A DNA stretch of 64,000 bases from an uncultured Eubacteriales bacterium. Lineage in GTDB: Bacteria; Bacillota; Clostridia; Christensenellales; Aristaeellaceae. This document shows, in pieces, positions 26,254-35,387 of the stretch. The position numbers were made by a program, and so were the translations under genes. Location of the stretch: the NCBI GenBank assembly GCA_900318145.1, contig ONJM01000007.1, forward strand, positions 36,786-100,785. The letters are read 5' to 3'. How positions within the stretch are numbered: the stretch's first letter is position 1; each line of letters begins with the position of its first letter. The notes below the pieces were generated by a model. The model was not told the origin of the DNA, searched no databases, and worked only from the letters and a program-made list of their open reading frames with translations.

Positions 26254-26421
26254 AACGGTATACCTCCTGTCTCCGGTGAGGACAGTATAGCAGAGAAAAA
26301 GCAGGCACCGCAAGGGTTTTCACTGCCTTATTTGCAGCGGATCCCTGTTTCGGGCCGAACCGGTGGGTGGCCGGCAGGCCGGCGGAAAAGGCTCCGGAAT
26401 CAACGCTCCGGACGGTTCCGG

Positions 26422-26450
26422 TTGAGCGCCGGGCGGGAATATGGTATAAT
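26422..26450 (+). promoter_or_regulatory. SigA-type promoter for the acyltransferase operon
   Basis: TTGAGC at 26422-26427, 17-bp spacer, TATAAT at 26445-26450, about 36 bp before the ATG at 26486. Confidence 0.7.
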
Positions 26451-26485
26451 TTTCCGGTATCCTGTTGGATTGAAGAGAGGAAACC

Positions 26486-27754
26486 ATGAGGAAACAATGG
26501 TACCGGCTGGATAATGCTGCGCTGATTTTTCCGGCCGTGATGCGGAAGAACTGGAACAACGTGTTCCGTGTTTCCGCGACGCTGAAGGATCAGGTGGATC
26601 CGGAGACGCTCAGCCGGGCGGCGTCGGATCTGGTGAAGCGTTTTCCCACCGTGTTTGTCAGGCTGCGGACCGGGTTTTTCTGGTACTACCTGGAAACACT
26701 GAACGAAGCGCCTCCGGTGGAGGAGGACTACGCATGGCCGCTGACGCCCATGACGCGGCGGAAGCTGAAAAAGTGCTGTATCAGGATTCTGTATTATCAA
26801 AACCGAATTGCCGTGGAGTTTTTCCATTCCGTGACAGACGGGACGGGGGGAATGGCTTTTCTGCAGAACCTGACAGCCAGGTACCTGGCGCTGAAGGAAG
26901 GAATTGACATTCCGCCGGGAGGAAACATCGTGGATCCGGCGGAAGCGCCGAAAGCGGAGGAAACCAGGGACTGCTTCCAGCTCTGCGGAGCGGAGGTATC
27001 GGTTTCCCGGCGGGAGGAAAACGCCTACCGGCTGCGGGGGAATCCGGAGGAGGATTTCTTCCGGCATATCGTGACGGGTATTGTACCCACGGAAACGCTG
27101 CTGGAAAAAGCGCACGCGGAAAAGGTCACGGTGACGGCATATCTGTCCGCAGTCATGGCCGAGGCGGTGCTGGCGCGGCAGAAGGAGGATCCTGAACCCG
27201 GACGGCGCGGGCACATCAAGATCACGGTTCCGGTGAACCTGCGGAAGACCTTCGGGATGAACACCATGCGGAATTTCACGCTGGCGGTGAACATCGGGTT
27301 CGATCCCCGGCTGGGGGAATACAGCCATGAGGAAATCTGTCGCCTGATGTATCACCAGCTTGCGGCGGAAACTATTCGCCAGAAGATGGCCGGACGGGTG
27401 ACCACCAACGTGGAGCTGCAGCGAAGCGTGCCCCTGCGGCTGATTCCGCTGCCGGTGAAAACGCTGGCGATGCGGCTGGTGTACGCGCTGAGCGGGGAAA
27501 GCAAAGGCTGCCTGAACATTTCGAACATGGGTCAGGTATCGGTTCCGGACAGCATCGGGAAATATATAGAACGCTTTGATTTTGTGATCGGGGTGCAGTA
27601 TTCCTACCCGAACAACTGCTCCGTGGTCAGCTGGCAGGGAAAGACATACATCAGCATGATCCGGGGAATCCGGGATTCGGAACTGGAACGGCTGTTCTTC
27701 ACCCGGCTGGTGGAGGAAGGCATTCCCGTTGAGATTGAAAGCAACAGGCGGTGA
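26486..27754 (+). CDS. Condensation-domain-like acyltransferase (HxxxDG)
   Basis: A 422-residue protein of the CoA-dependent acyltransferase superfamily (alcohol acetyltransferase/NRPS condensation fold). The catalytic motif HSVTDG is in EFFHSVTDGTGGMAFLQNL (about residue 114), and the second-half structural motif (analogous to DFGWG) is replaced by CLNISNMGQV. It lacks carrier or adenylation domains. It may transfer an acyl group to an alcohol, sugar or lipid headgroup at the membrane. Coupled by a 4-base overlap to a zinc-ribbon membrane protein, which probably positions it. Substrate unknown. Confidence 0.75.
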   Translation: MRKQWYRLDNAALIFPAVMRKNWNNVFRVSATLKDQVDPETLSRAASDLVKRFPTVFVRLRTGFFWYYLETLNEAPPVEEDYAWPLTPMTRRKLKKCCIRILYYQNRIAVEFFHSVTDGTGGMAFLQNLTARYLALKEGIDIPPGGNIVDPAEAPKAEETRDCFQLCGAEVSVSRREENAYRLRGNPEEDFFRHIVTGIVPTETLLEKAHAEKVTVTAYLSAVMAEAVLARQKEDPEPGRRGHIKITVPVNLRKTFGMNTMRNFTLAVNIGFDPRLGEYSHEEICRLMYHQLAAETIRQKMAGRVTTNVELQRSVPLRLIPLPVKTLAMRLVYALSGESKGCLNISNMGQVSVPDSIGKYIERFDFVIGVQYSYPNNCSVVSWQGKTYISMIRGIRDSELERLFFTRLVEEGIPVEIESNRR

Positions 27755-28461
27755 AACGGATGTATTGCGTATATTGCGGAGTGAAGCTGCAGGAGGGAGC
27801 GGGGGAGTGTCCCCTGTGCCATACGCCGGTGGCAGTGCCGGCGGATCCGGGGCTGCAGCCGGAAAAAAACGGCGCCTGGTCCGACCGGTATCCCCGGGCA
27901 GAGAAACACAGCGGAAAATACCTGGCGATCGGACTGGTCACGGCGATCATGCTGGCTGCAGCGCTGAGCTGCCTGATCTTCTGCCTGAAGCGGACAGGGC
28001 AGGCTGGCTGGTCGGGTTATGTCGCGCTTGGACTGGCGCTGGCCTGGGTCTGGCTGGTGCTGCCGACGCTGTTTTCCCGGTGGAAACCGATGATTTTTCT
28101 TCCGGTCGGTTTCGCGTGCACGGCGGGATATCTGCTGTATATCTGCGCAAAGACCGGCGGAAACTGGTTCCTGAGTTTTGCGTTCCCGGTGACGGCGCTG
28201 GTGGCAGTAATGACGCTGGCCGGCGTGGCGATGATGCGGTATATCGTGCAGGGGCGGCTGCGGCTGATGAGCCTGCTGGTTATTTTTATCGGGCTGAGTT
28301 TTATGCTGATTGAGTTTTTCGAGCATATTTCGTTCGGAACGCCGATGTTTGAATGGTCGCTGTACTGCGTGAGCGTGTTCTGCCTGATCGGACTGTTTTT
28401 GTTCGTGGCGAGCTTTGTGCCGGGGATGCGGGCATGGCTGCGGAGAAAGTTCTTCTTCTGA
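27751..28461 (+). CDS. Zinc-ribbon polytopic membrane protein (DUF6320-like)
   Basis: A 236-residue protein: an N-terminal zinc ribbon CVYCGVKL...CPLCHTPV (residues about 6-27), a polar linker, then six to seven hydrophobic helices. GTG at 27751 overlaps the upstream stop; ATG at 27760, preceded by AGGCGG, is an equally good start. The arrangement resembles the DUF6320 proteins, though that name is from memory and unverified. Together with the acyltransferase it forms a two-gene unit, possibly modifying an envelope component. Confidence 0.7.
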   Translation: MKRMYCVYCGVKLQEGAGECPLCHTPVAVPADPGLQPEKNGAWSDRYPRAEKHSGKYLAIGLVTAIMLAAALSCLIFCLKRTGQAGWSGYVALGLALAWVWLVLPTLFSRWKPMIFLPVGFACTAGYLLYICAKTGGNWFLSFAFPVTALVAVMTLAGVAMMRYIVQGRLRLMSLLVIFIGLSFMLIEFFEHISFGTPMFEWSLYCVSVFCLIGLFLFVASFVPGMRAWLRRKFFF

Positions 28462-28564
28462 CCGGTTCACGTTGAAAAGTGCAATGATTTTTTAACGGAC
28501 GGAACTTTTTGGAGCTTCCGTACGTATGTTTCTGTGGGAAGATTTTTAGCTGGAGGTTTTGCGC

Positions 28565-31063
28565 ATGGGCAGAAAAACCGCGCTTTGGCTGACGGCTTTC
28601 CTGCTGGTCCTGGCGTTTCTGGCCGGAGGGACGGCGGAGAGCATGCACACGGAGGTTCAGGGGTCTGAGCTTGAAGTGTCGGCAACACTTGGATATGACG
28701 GACAGATTACCTACGGAAAAGCGATCCCGGTGCGGGTGACGGTGAAGAACCGCGGAGGGGATTTCCAGGGAATCGCGGCGGTGAACACGTATGTGAACGC
28801 GCTGAAGTATGACCGCTATGAGACGGAAATCTTTGTTCCGGCCGGCGGGGAGCGTACGGTGACGCTTGCGGTGAAGGCGGAAACCCGGCAGCCTGTATTC
28901 ACGGCGGAAATCCTGCGGGACGGCAAACGGGTCTGTGCGGTGAACGCTTATCCTGAAACGGTTATCAATCCGAGCGCCATGCTGATCGGGGTGTTCTCCT
29001 CCCGTCCGCGGAACCTGGCGTACCTGGACATCAGCGCGGAGAGCGACACGCTGAACCGGTATGAGTACTGGCAGACTGTGGCGCTGGCGCCGGAAACGCT
29101 GCCCGACGATCCGGAGCTGCTGCGTGCTTTCGGCATGCTGGTGCTGGACGATACGGACCCGGCGGAACTGACGGAAAAACAGCGCCAGGCGATCCGGGAT
29201 TGGCTGCGGGAGGGGCATGTCCTCCTGTGCAGCGGCGGCACGGCCGCTCCGCGGAACCTGGCCATGCTTGATACGGAGCTGCAGGTGACGGACTTTACGG
29301 TGTCGGACGGCGTGCACGGAGCGCTTGAAAGCTATGCGGGCCGCAGGGATACGAACCGGCATCCGGAAGCGGCTCTGGCGGTTATTGAAGGGAAAGAGCC
29401 GCTGGTGAAGGATGCGGACGGGAACGGCCTGCTCTGGAAGATTCCGGAAGGTGAAGGCGCGGTGTGGATTCTGGCCTGGGAGGCGGGAGATCCGGCACTG
29501 TCAGCGGAGCCTATGATGCATACATTTTTCCAGCAGGTTCTGGTCCGGGATGACCCGTCGCTTTACAACAAGCTCATGTACGGAGCGGACAAAAACGGAG
29601 CCCGATACAACCCCGGGGAAGACGCCAGGATTTCCGTAAACAATCCGATGCCGGCGGCAGCGGCGGTTATTGCGGGCGCGGCGCTGCTGGGCTGCGTCGT
29701 ATGGATTGTGCTGAAAAAACGCGGCAGTTCCAGCTGGATGTGGGCCGCGGCGCCTGCCCTGTCTCTTCTGGCGGCAGCCGGCGCGATTCTGCTTTCCGGA
29801 TCCTCGGCGATGAATCGGCCTGTCGCGGCCGCGGCAGTAAACCGTGTGCAGATGCCGGAAGGCAATACAGCGGTTTACATCAGTGTAACCGCTGCCGCGC
29901 CCCGGCCGGGAGTGCACCGGTATGAGATTGCCGGGGAGGATCCGCAGCTGGAGAATATCGAGGAATACTACTGGGCGGATGAGGAAGAGGATAAACCGAC
30001 AGAGCCGGTGACGCTGCGTATGACGCGCAGAAACGGGGAAGAAAACAGCGTCGCCATGAACACGTCCGGCGCCTGGGAGGCAGTGGAGATGTCCGCTTCG
30101 CATACGGAGGAAGAAACAGGCCGGGTGCGCGCGGAAATCTGGATGGAAGAGGACGGCCTGCACGGGGAAGTGGTGAATGAATCGGCCCGGAAGCTGAAAG
30201 CCGGCGTGGTGGTCTGCGTATGGGGATATGTCCGTGTGCCGGCGCTCGCGCCCGGAGAACGCGCGGAGTTCGCCCTGATCGCGGAGGACGCGAAGGATCC
30301 GCTTTCACCGGTATTCCGGGACGGCGTGATGATCCGGAATTCATCGTCCGGGCTTTACGGCGTGATGAACCAGCTGTTCTACGGGAGTGACGGCCGGATT
30401 GAATACGACAGCCGGAACAGTGTGCTGCAGGGGCTGATCAGCTCAGCGGCGGACCTGGTGACCAGAAACCGGGGAAGCCGGGGCGGCAGCGACCGGGAAT
30501 CCGCCACATTTATCTACAGCGCGGAACCGGAGAACGCGGATGAGCTTATGATCCGGGCGGACGGGGAGGAAATCGGGAGCGTTGCCGTGATCAGCATGGT
30601 GACGGCGGAGATTGAGTATCTGTCCGTGGGCCGCACCGGGCTTGTTTCCCGGTCCCCGGGAATGGACCGCGCGGTCCGCTGTGAAACCGACGGGGAAGGC
30701 ATGCCCGCGGGGGATATGGAAGAGAGTTCGCAGCAGAAACATTACGGCTACGGCTACAGTGTGCTGGATGAGAAACCGACTTTCCGCTTCTCACCGGAAG
30801 GCCTTGAAAACACGGAAATCACGAAGCTGGCGGTATGCCTGGAGGAATGGTATACGCAGGATGTCCGGCTCTATGTGCTGAATACGCGGCGGCAGGAATG
30901 GGAGGAAGCGTCTGTCAACAAACCGCTGACCCGGCCGCAGGATTATCTGGACGCGGACGGCAATCTGTACTGCCAGTTCCGCCCTGTCGCGGCGGATGTT
31001 TACGCGGAGATCCCCGCGCCGACACTGCTGCTGGAAGGGAGGGTGAAGAATGTTACGCCTTGA
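28565..31063 (+). CDS. Large exported, membrane-anchored protein of the MoxR/VWA operon
   Basis: An 832-residue protein with a signal peptide (MGRKTALWLTAFLLVLAFLAGGTA), an extracellular beta-rich N-terminal domain (LEVSATLGYDGQITYGKAIPV...VRVTVKNRGGDF), and a Rossmann-like segment LLVLDDTDPAELTEKQRQAIRDWLREGHVLLCSGG. The latter resembles the glutamine-amidotransferase-like domain found in VWA-operon proteins. Two transmembrane helices follow near residues 365-420 (AAAVIAGAALLGCVVWIVL and neighbours), then another long extracellular part. The start at 28565 follows GGAGGT. First gene of an eight-gene operon; overlaps the ABC ATPase by 14 bp. I do not recognise a named family. Confidence 0.75.
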   Translation: MGRKTALWLTAFLLVLAFLAGGTAESMHTEVQGSELEVSATLGYDGQITYGKAIPVRVTVKNRGGDFQGIAAVNTYVNALKYDRYETEIFVPAGGERTVTLAVKAETRQPVFTAEILRDGKRVCAVNAYPETVINPSAMLIGVFSSRPRNLAYLDISAESDTLNRYEYWQTVALAPETLPDDPELLRAFGMLVLDDTDPAELTEKQRQAIRDWLREGHVLLCSGGTAAPRNLAMLDTELQVTDFTVSDGVHGALESYAGRRDTNRHPEAALAVIEGKEPLVKDADGNGLLWKIPEGEGAVWILAWEAGDPALSAEPMMHTFFQQVLVRDDPSLYNKLMYGADKNGARYNPGEDARISVNNPMPAAAAVIAGAALLGCVVWIVLKKRGSSSWMWAAAPALSLLAAAGAILLSGSSAMNRPVAAAAVNRVQMPEGNTAVYISVTAAAPRPGVHRYEIAGEDPQLENIEEYYWADEEEDKPTEPVTLRMTRRNGEENSVAMNTSGAWEAVEMSASHTEEETGRVRAEIWMEEDGLHGEVVNESARKLKAGVVVCVWGYVRVPALAPGERAEFALIAEDAKDPLSPVFRDGVMIRNSSSGLYGVMNQLFYGSDGRIEYDSRNSVLQGLISSAADLVTRNRGSRGGSDRESATFIYSAEPENADELMIRADGEEIGSVAVISMVTAEIEYLSVGRTGLVSRSPGMDRAVRCETDGEGMPAGDMEESSQQKHYGYGYSVLDEKPTFRFSPEGLENTEITKLAVCLEEWYTQDVRLYVLNTRRQEWEEASVNKPLTRPQDYLDADGNLYCQFRPVAADVYAEIPAPTLLLEGRVKNVTP

Positions 31064-31988
31064 CAGACTGACGAAAGTATACGGTACTTTTCCCGCACTG
31101 AACGGACTTTCCCTGGAGATTGCCGGCGGACAGCTTCACGGTTTTGTCGGGCCGAACGGCGCCGGGAAAACCACGACCATGCGGATTATTGCCACCCTGC
31201 TCGCGCCCACTTCCGGCACGGTTGAAATAGACGGTGTGAACGTCGTTCAGCACGGAAGCGAAGCGCGGAAGCTGATCGGATACATGCCGGACTTTTTCGG
31301 CGTGTACGACAATCTGAAATGCTGGGAATACCTGGATTTTTACGGGCGGTGCTACCGGCTTTCCGCCGGGGAGCGGAAACAGATGACAGACCGGCTGCTG
31401 GAGCTGGTGCAGCTGACGGAAAAACGGGAGGCCTATGTGGAATCCCTTTCCCGGGGCATGAAACAGCGGCTGTGCCTGGCAAGAAGCCTGATCCACGACC
31501 CGAAGCTGCTGATCCTGGACGAACCGGCGTCGGGAATGGATCCCCGCGCCCGGGCGGATATGAAGGGAATTCTGAAAAGCCTTCGCGAAATGGGGAAAAC
31601 GGTGCTGATTTCCTCACACATTCTGCCTGAACTGAGCGAAATGTGCGACAGCCTGACGATTCTGGACCACGGCAGTCTGGTCTTTTCCGGAAGCGTGGAC
31701 GAACTGTCGGAGAAGATGAACGGAAACGCGCCGCTGGATATCCGCCTGCGGGAAGGCTGCGGAGAGGACGCGGTGGATCAGGCGGTGGCCTGCCTGAAGG
31801 AGATCCCCTTCATCCGGGAAATCCTGCAGGAGGAAACACATCTGCTGCGGGCGAAGCTGGAGGGCGGCGAGGAGGAAACGGCGCAGGTGCTGCGGGAGCT
31901 GATTTCCCGGGGCGTTCCCGTGTGCGATTTTCACAGGGCGCCGATGAACCTCGAGAAGGTCTTCATGGAGGTGACGGGTGATGCTTAA
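31050..31988 (+). CDS. ABC transporter ATP-binding protein (ABC-2/GldA-like)
   Basis: A 312-residue cytosolic ATPase: Walker A GPNGAGKTT (about residue 35), signature LSRGMKQR, Walker B LLILDEPASGMDPRA, H-loop SSHIL. The C-terminal extension after residue 220 is typical of ATPases of ABC-2 exporters such as GldA and NatA. The start lies 14 bp inside the upstream gene, with GGGAGGGTGAAG before the ATG. Its partner permease follows with an 8-bp overlap. Confidence 0.93.
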   Translation: MLRLDRLTKVYGTFPALNGLSLEIAGGQLHGFVGPNGAGKTTTMRIIATLLAPTSGTVEIDGVNVVQHGSEARKLIGYMPDFFGVYDNLKCWEYLDFYGRCYRLSAGERKQMTDRLLELVQLTEKREAYVESLSRGMKQRLCLARSLIHDPKLLILDEPASGMDPRARADMKGILKSLREMGKTVLISSHILPELSEMCDSLTILDHGSLVFSGSVDELSEKMNGNAPLDIRLREGCGEDAVDQAVACLKEIPFIREILQEETHLLRAKLEGGEEETAQVLRELISRGVPVCDFHRAPMNLEKVFMEVTGDA

Positions 31989-32892
31989 TCCGATTCTTTC
32001 GTTTTCCGCCACGCGCCGGATGCGCTCCGCCCGGACGCTGCTGGTCCTGGGCGGATGGCTGGCCGTCATGCTCGGAACGGCGCTGCTGATGATGGGCGGG
32101 CTGTTCCGGGCGGAAGTCACGATCCGCGGGCTGCACTCCGGCGTTGACTGTTACAACATCCTGATGATCGTTCAGTTCGCGCTGATTGTCCTGATCGCTC
32201 CGGCAATGACCTCCGGAGCCGTCGCGGGCGAACGGGAACGGCAGACGCTGGAACTGCTGCTGGTGACCAACACCCGGAGTCTGCGGATCGTATGGGGGAA
32301 AGCCCTGGAAAGCTTTGCAATGCTGGCGCTGCTGCTGATCTGCGGCGCACCGGTGATGTGCCTGCCGGTGATCAGCGGGGCGGTGACGCCCCTGCAGGTC
32401 GGGGAGGGTGAGCTTTATCTGCTGGCGGTGGCGTTTTCAGCGGTATGCGTGGGCGTGCTGGCATCCTCCCTGTCCCGCAGTTCCGTTTCGGGCGGAATCC
32501 TGGCGTACCTGATGATTTTCGGGATCGCCGCGGCGACGACGCTGCCTTTGTTTATGGACTATCCGGAATCGGTAACGAACGTGGTGTATGACAACCGGCT
32601 GCTTGCCGGACTGCCTCCGGCTGACGCGGCGGGGATGATTTCTCCGCTGCTGTTCCTGAATCCCGGGTACGGGCTGGCGGCACTGCTGCAGGGGCAGACG
32701 GATTTTCTCGGTTCCCTGCTGCGGTACCAGGACACCGGCCGGCTTCTCTGCTCGTTCAAGCTGATGGACCGTGCCGGCGGAGAGCTTATCGCACTGATCA
32801 GCGCCGCTTCCTTCCTGATCCTGGGAGTGCTGCTCCTGTTCCTTTCCGCGGTGTTTGTACGCAGGCGCGGCTTGAGCGGAAAGAGAAAGTAA
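31981..32892 (+). CDS. ABC-2 type transporter permease
   Basis: A 303-residue membrane protein with six hydrophobic helices. The region APAMTSGAVAGERERQTLELLLVTNTRSLRIVWGKAL is the characteristic ABC-2 permease loop after helix 2, as in GldF and NatB relatives. ATG at 31981 is favoured by GGAGG at 31970, although a GTG immediately upstream is in frame. Works with the preceding ATPase; the transported molecule is unknown. Confidence 0.9.
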   Translation: MLNPILSFSATRRMRSARTLLVLGGWLAVMLGTALLMMGGLFRAEVTIRGLHSGVDCYNILMIVQFALIVLIAPAMTSGAVAGERERQTLELLLVTNTRSLRIVWGKALESFAMLALLLICGAPVMCLPVISGAVTPLQVGEGELYLLAVAFSAVCVGVLASSLSRSSVSGGILAYLMIFGIAAATTLPLFMDYPESVTNVVYDNRLLAGLPPADAAGMISPLLFLNPGYGLAALLQGQTDFLGSLLRYQDTGRLLCSFKLMDRAGGELIALISAASFLILGVLLLFLSAVFVRRRGLSGKRK

Positions 32893-32925
32893 ACGGCGGC
32901 GTTTAATGATGCAGAGAGGTTTGGA

Positions 32926-34425
32926 ATGAATGAATTTCTGAAAGTGCTCCGCCCCGTGAAGCGCCGGATCCGGCTGGGCCGGTTCGCTTCCGGTGCGGCG
33001 GCCGGATTCGCCTTCGGCGCGGCGGCCGCGCTGGTGCTGCTTACGGTGACGGTTTTTGTACCGCTGGAGGGAAGACTTTTCCCGGCAGGGATCCTCGCGG
33101 CCGGATGTACGCTGCTCTTTGCGGCCGGAAACGCGCTGCGCCCCGTAAAGGACGCGGAAGCCGCCCGGGCGGCGGACAGCTGCGGGCTGCAGGAGCGCGC
33201 GGTAACGGCGCTGGAGCTGGCCGGCGCTCCGGAAACAGAACTGCTGGAAATTCAGCGGAAGGATGCCTGCGAGCATCTCCGCGGACTGGATCCCCGGCAG
33301 ATCCGCTTCCGGCTGCCCCGCAGGCTGCTGATTGCCGGAACGGCCGCGCTGGCGCTGTGCGTACTGCCGGCCCTGATTCATGCCCCGGGGGACCGGCTGG
33401 CGGAAAGCCGCCGGGAATTCCGGGACAAGGTCGCGGAAATGGAAAAGCAGGTGGAGGAAGCAGCGGAAGCGGAGGAAAAATCCGGACTTTCGGAAAAAGA
33501 AAAAGCGGAACTGCGCAGGCTGGCGGAGGATCTGAAACGGGACCTGTCGGACAGCCGGGACGCAGTGGACGCTATGGTGGCACTGGACAAAGCGGAAAAG
33601 CGGATGGAGGAAATTCGGCCGTATATTTCCGCGGATACTGCGCAGGCGCTGCAGGCGCTGGCGGATGCGCTGCGCGGCGCAGGTATGGACGGAGCGGCAC
33701 AGGCGGTTGAGTCCGGCGACGCGGCAGGACTTTCCGCCGAAGCGGAAAAGCTTGACGCGGACGCGCTGCGCGACGCTGCGGAGGCCCTTTCCGGCGAAGC
33801 CCGCGAAATGGCGGAACAGCTGGCACAGGCGGCGGAGCAGGGGCAAATGTCAGCGGCGGACGCGCAGTCTCTGATGAACGGCGCCGCCGCGCAGCAGGCG
33901 CAAAGCGGGCAGCCCAGGCAGTCCGGGCAATCAGCGCAGTCCGGGCAGCAAAGCCCCATGCAGCAGGCAATCAGCGGGATGAAGGCAGCCATGAACGGAC
34001 AGGGCAGTTCTCCCGGCGCGTCTTTCTCCGGACAGGGGAATCAGCAGGGGCAGCAGCCCGGCGGCGGCGCCGGCACCGGCACGACCAACGAGGAACAGAA
34101 AGGCGGCGGCCAGCCGGGGGAGAAAAAAGGAACGAAGGGAGACCGGCCCCCGGAATACAAGGAAGCGGAGTATGAATCCATTTACGATCCGGAGAAGGCG
34201 GAAGCAGCCACCCGGGACGTAACCACGGAACAGAACAGCGGGAACAAGGACTCCGTACAGATCGAGGCAGGTCCGGGAAAAGGCACCCTGGACGGAAACG
34301 TACCGTACCGGCAGGTCATCGGCGACTACGCCCGGGAGGAAGCGGCAGCGGCTGATTCTGCCGCGCTGACCGCCGAGCAGAAGCAGTGGGTGGATGAGTA
34401 TTTCAGGAGGTTGACGGAAGAATGA
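32926..34425 (+). CDS. Coiled-coil membrane protein with Gln/Gly-rich linker (DUF4175-like)
   Basis: A 499-residue protein. It has two N-terminal helices (about residues 22-65), a third near 130-145, and a long Ala/Glu-rich coiled coil (about 155-310). An Ala/Gln/Ser/Gly low-complexity linker runs from 315 to 400 (repeats of QSGQ). The C-terminal segment VPYRQVIGDYAREEA...QWVDEYFRRLTEE is shared in kind with hypothetical proteins of other MoxR/VWA operons. The domain order resembles DUF4175-type proteins. A role as a scaffold between membrane and MoxR is conceivable, not shown. Its stop overlaps moxR (ATGA). Confidence 0.72.
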   Translation: MNEFLKVLRPVKRRIRLGRFASGAAAGFAFGAAAALVLLTVTVFVPLEGRLFPAGILAAGCTLLFAAGNALRPVKDAEAARAADSCGLQERAVTALELAGAPETELLEIQRKDACEHLRGLDPRQIRFRLPRRLLIAGTAALALCVLPALIHAPGDRLAESRREFRDKVAEMEKQVEEAAEAEEKSGLSEKEKAELRRLAEDLKRDLSDSRDAVDAMVALDKAEKRMEEIRPYISADTAQALQALADALRGAGMDGAAQAVESGDAAGLSAEAEKLDADALRDAAEALSGEAREMAEQLAQAAEQGQMSAADAQSLMNGAAAQQAQSGQPRQSGQSAQSGQQSPMQQAISGMKAAMNGQGSSPGASFSGQGNQQGQQPGGGAGTGTTNEEQKGGGQPGEKKGTKGDRPPEYKEAEYESIYDPEKAEAATRDVTTEQNSGNKDSVQIEAGPGKGTLDGNVPYRQVIGDYAREEAAAADSAALTAEQKQWVDEYFRRLTEE

Positions 34426-35387
34426 ACGCGAACAGTTTTGCAGAGAAATACGAAAAGATCCGCAGTGAAATCGCCGCGGAAATGATCGGGCAGGCGGATG
34501 TGGTGGAACACCTCCTGCTGGCGGTGACCGCGGGGGGGAATGTGCTGCTGGAAGGCGTTCCCGGACTGGGCAAAACCCATCTGGTGCGGGTGCTCAGCAA
34601 GACGCTGGACCTGCCTTTTTCCCGGATCCAGTTCACCCCGGATCTGATGCCCGCGGACATCACCGGCACCAATATCCTCGTCCGCACGGAGGAAGGCAGT
34701 TCCTTCCGCTTCCAGCGGGGACCGCTTTTTGCCTCCATTGTGCTGGCGGATGAAATCAACCGGGCAACGCCCAAGACGCAGGCGGCGCTTCTGGAAGCTA
34801 TGCAGGAGCACAGCGTCACCGTCGCGGGGGAAACCATGCGCCTGCCGGAACCTTACTTTGTGCTGGCCACCCAGAATCCGGTGGAGCAGGAAGGTACATA
34901 TCCGCTGCCCGAAGCGCAGCTGGACCGGTTCCTTTTTAAAGTGCTGGTGCCTTTCCCGACGCTGGAGGAGCTGGGCGGTATCATGAACCTAACCGTGGGC
35001 GGAAACGGGAGGGAAGCGCGGAAGGCCGCGGACGCGGCGGAACTTCTGGAGATGCGGGAAACCGCCCGCCAGGTGCCCGTGGCGGACAGCGTGCAGCAAA
35101 GCGCCCTGCGCCTGATTCTCGCGACGCATCCGGAGCAGGCGGACGCACCGGAGGTTACCCGGAAATATCTCCGCTTCGGGGCCAGTCCCCGGGCCGCCCA
35201 GGCGATTCTGTCCACCGCCCGGGTGCGGGCGCTGGAGCAGGGACGGTTCAATGTAGCCTTTGAGGATATCCGCTATGTGGCACCCGCCTGCCTGCGCCAC
35301 CGCCTGGCCCTGAATTTCGCCGCGGTGACGGAAGGCAAGGATATGGAATCCATTGTGGCGGAACTGGTGGAAACCTATGTTAAGTGA
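34422..35387 (+). CDS. MoxR-family AAA+ ATPase
   Basis: A 321-residue AAA+ chaperone-like ATPase: Walker A GVPGLGKTH (about residue 46), Walker B VLADEINRATPKTQAALLEAMQE, sensor 1 LATQNPVEQEGTYPLPEAQLDRF, and a C-terminal lid with sensor 2 GASPRAAQAIL. MoxR proteins act with VWA proteins to mature or insert metal ions or assemble complexes. The ATGA overlap upstream and the 11-bp overlap with the DUF58 gene downstream show strong coupling. Confidence 0.95.
   Translation: MNANSFAEKYEKIRSEIAAEMIGQADVVEHLLLAVTAGGNVLLEGVPGLGKTHLVRVLSKTLDLPFSRIQFTPDLMPADITGTNILVRTEEGSSFRFQRGPLFASIVLADEINRATPKTQAALLEAMQEHSVTVAGETMRLPEPYFVLATQNPVEQEGTYPLPEAQLDRFLFKVLVPFPTLEELGGIMNLTVGGNGREARKAADAAELLEMRETARQVPVADSVQQSALRLILATHPEQADAPEVTRKYLRFGASPRAAQAILSTARVRALEQGRFNVAFEDIRYVAPACLRHRLALNFAAVTEGKDMESIVAELVETYVK

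Noticed and set aside
33860-34120. Repetitive CAG/GGG-rich stretch as a DNA repeat
   Set aside because: It encodes the Gln/Ser/Gly-rich linker of the coiled-coil membrane protein; units are irregular and in frame.
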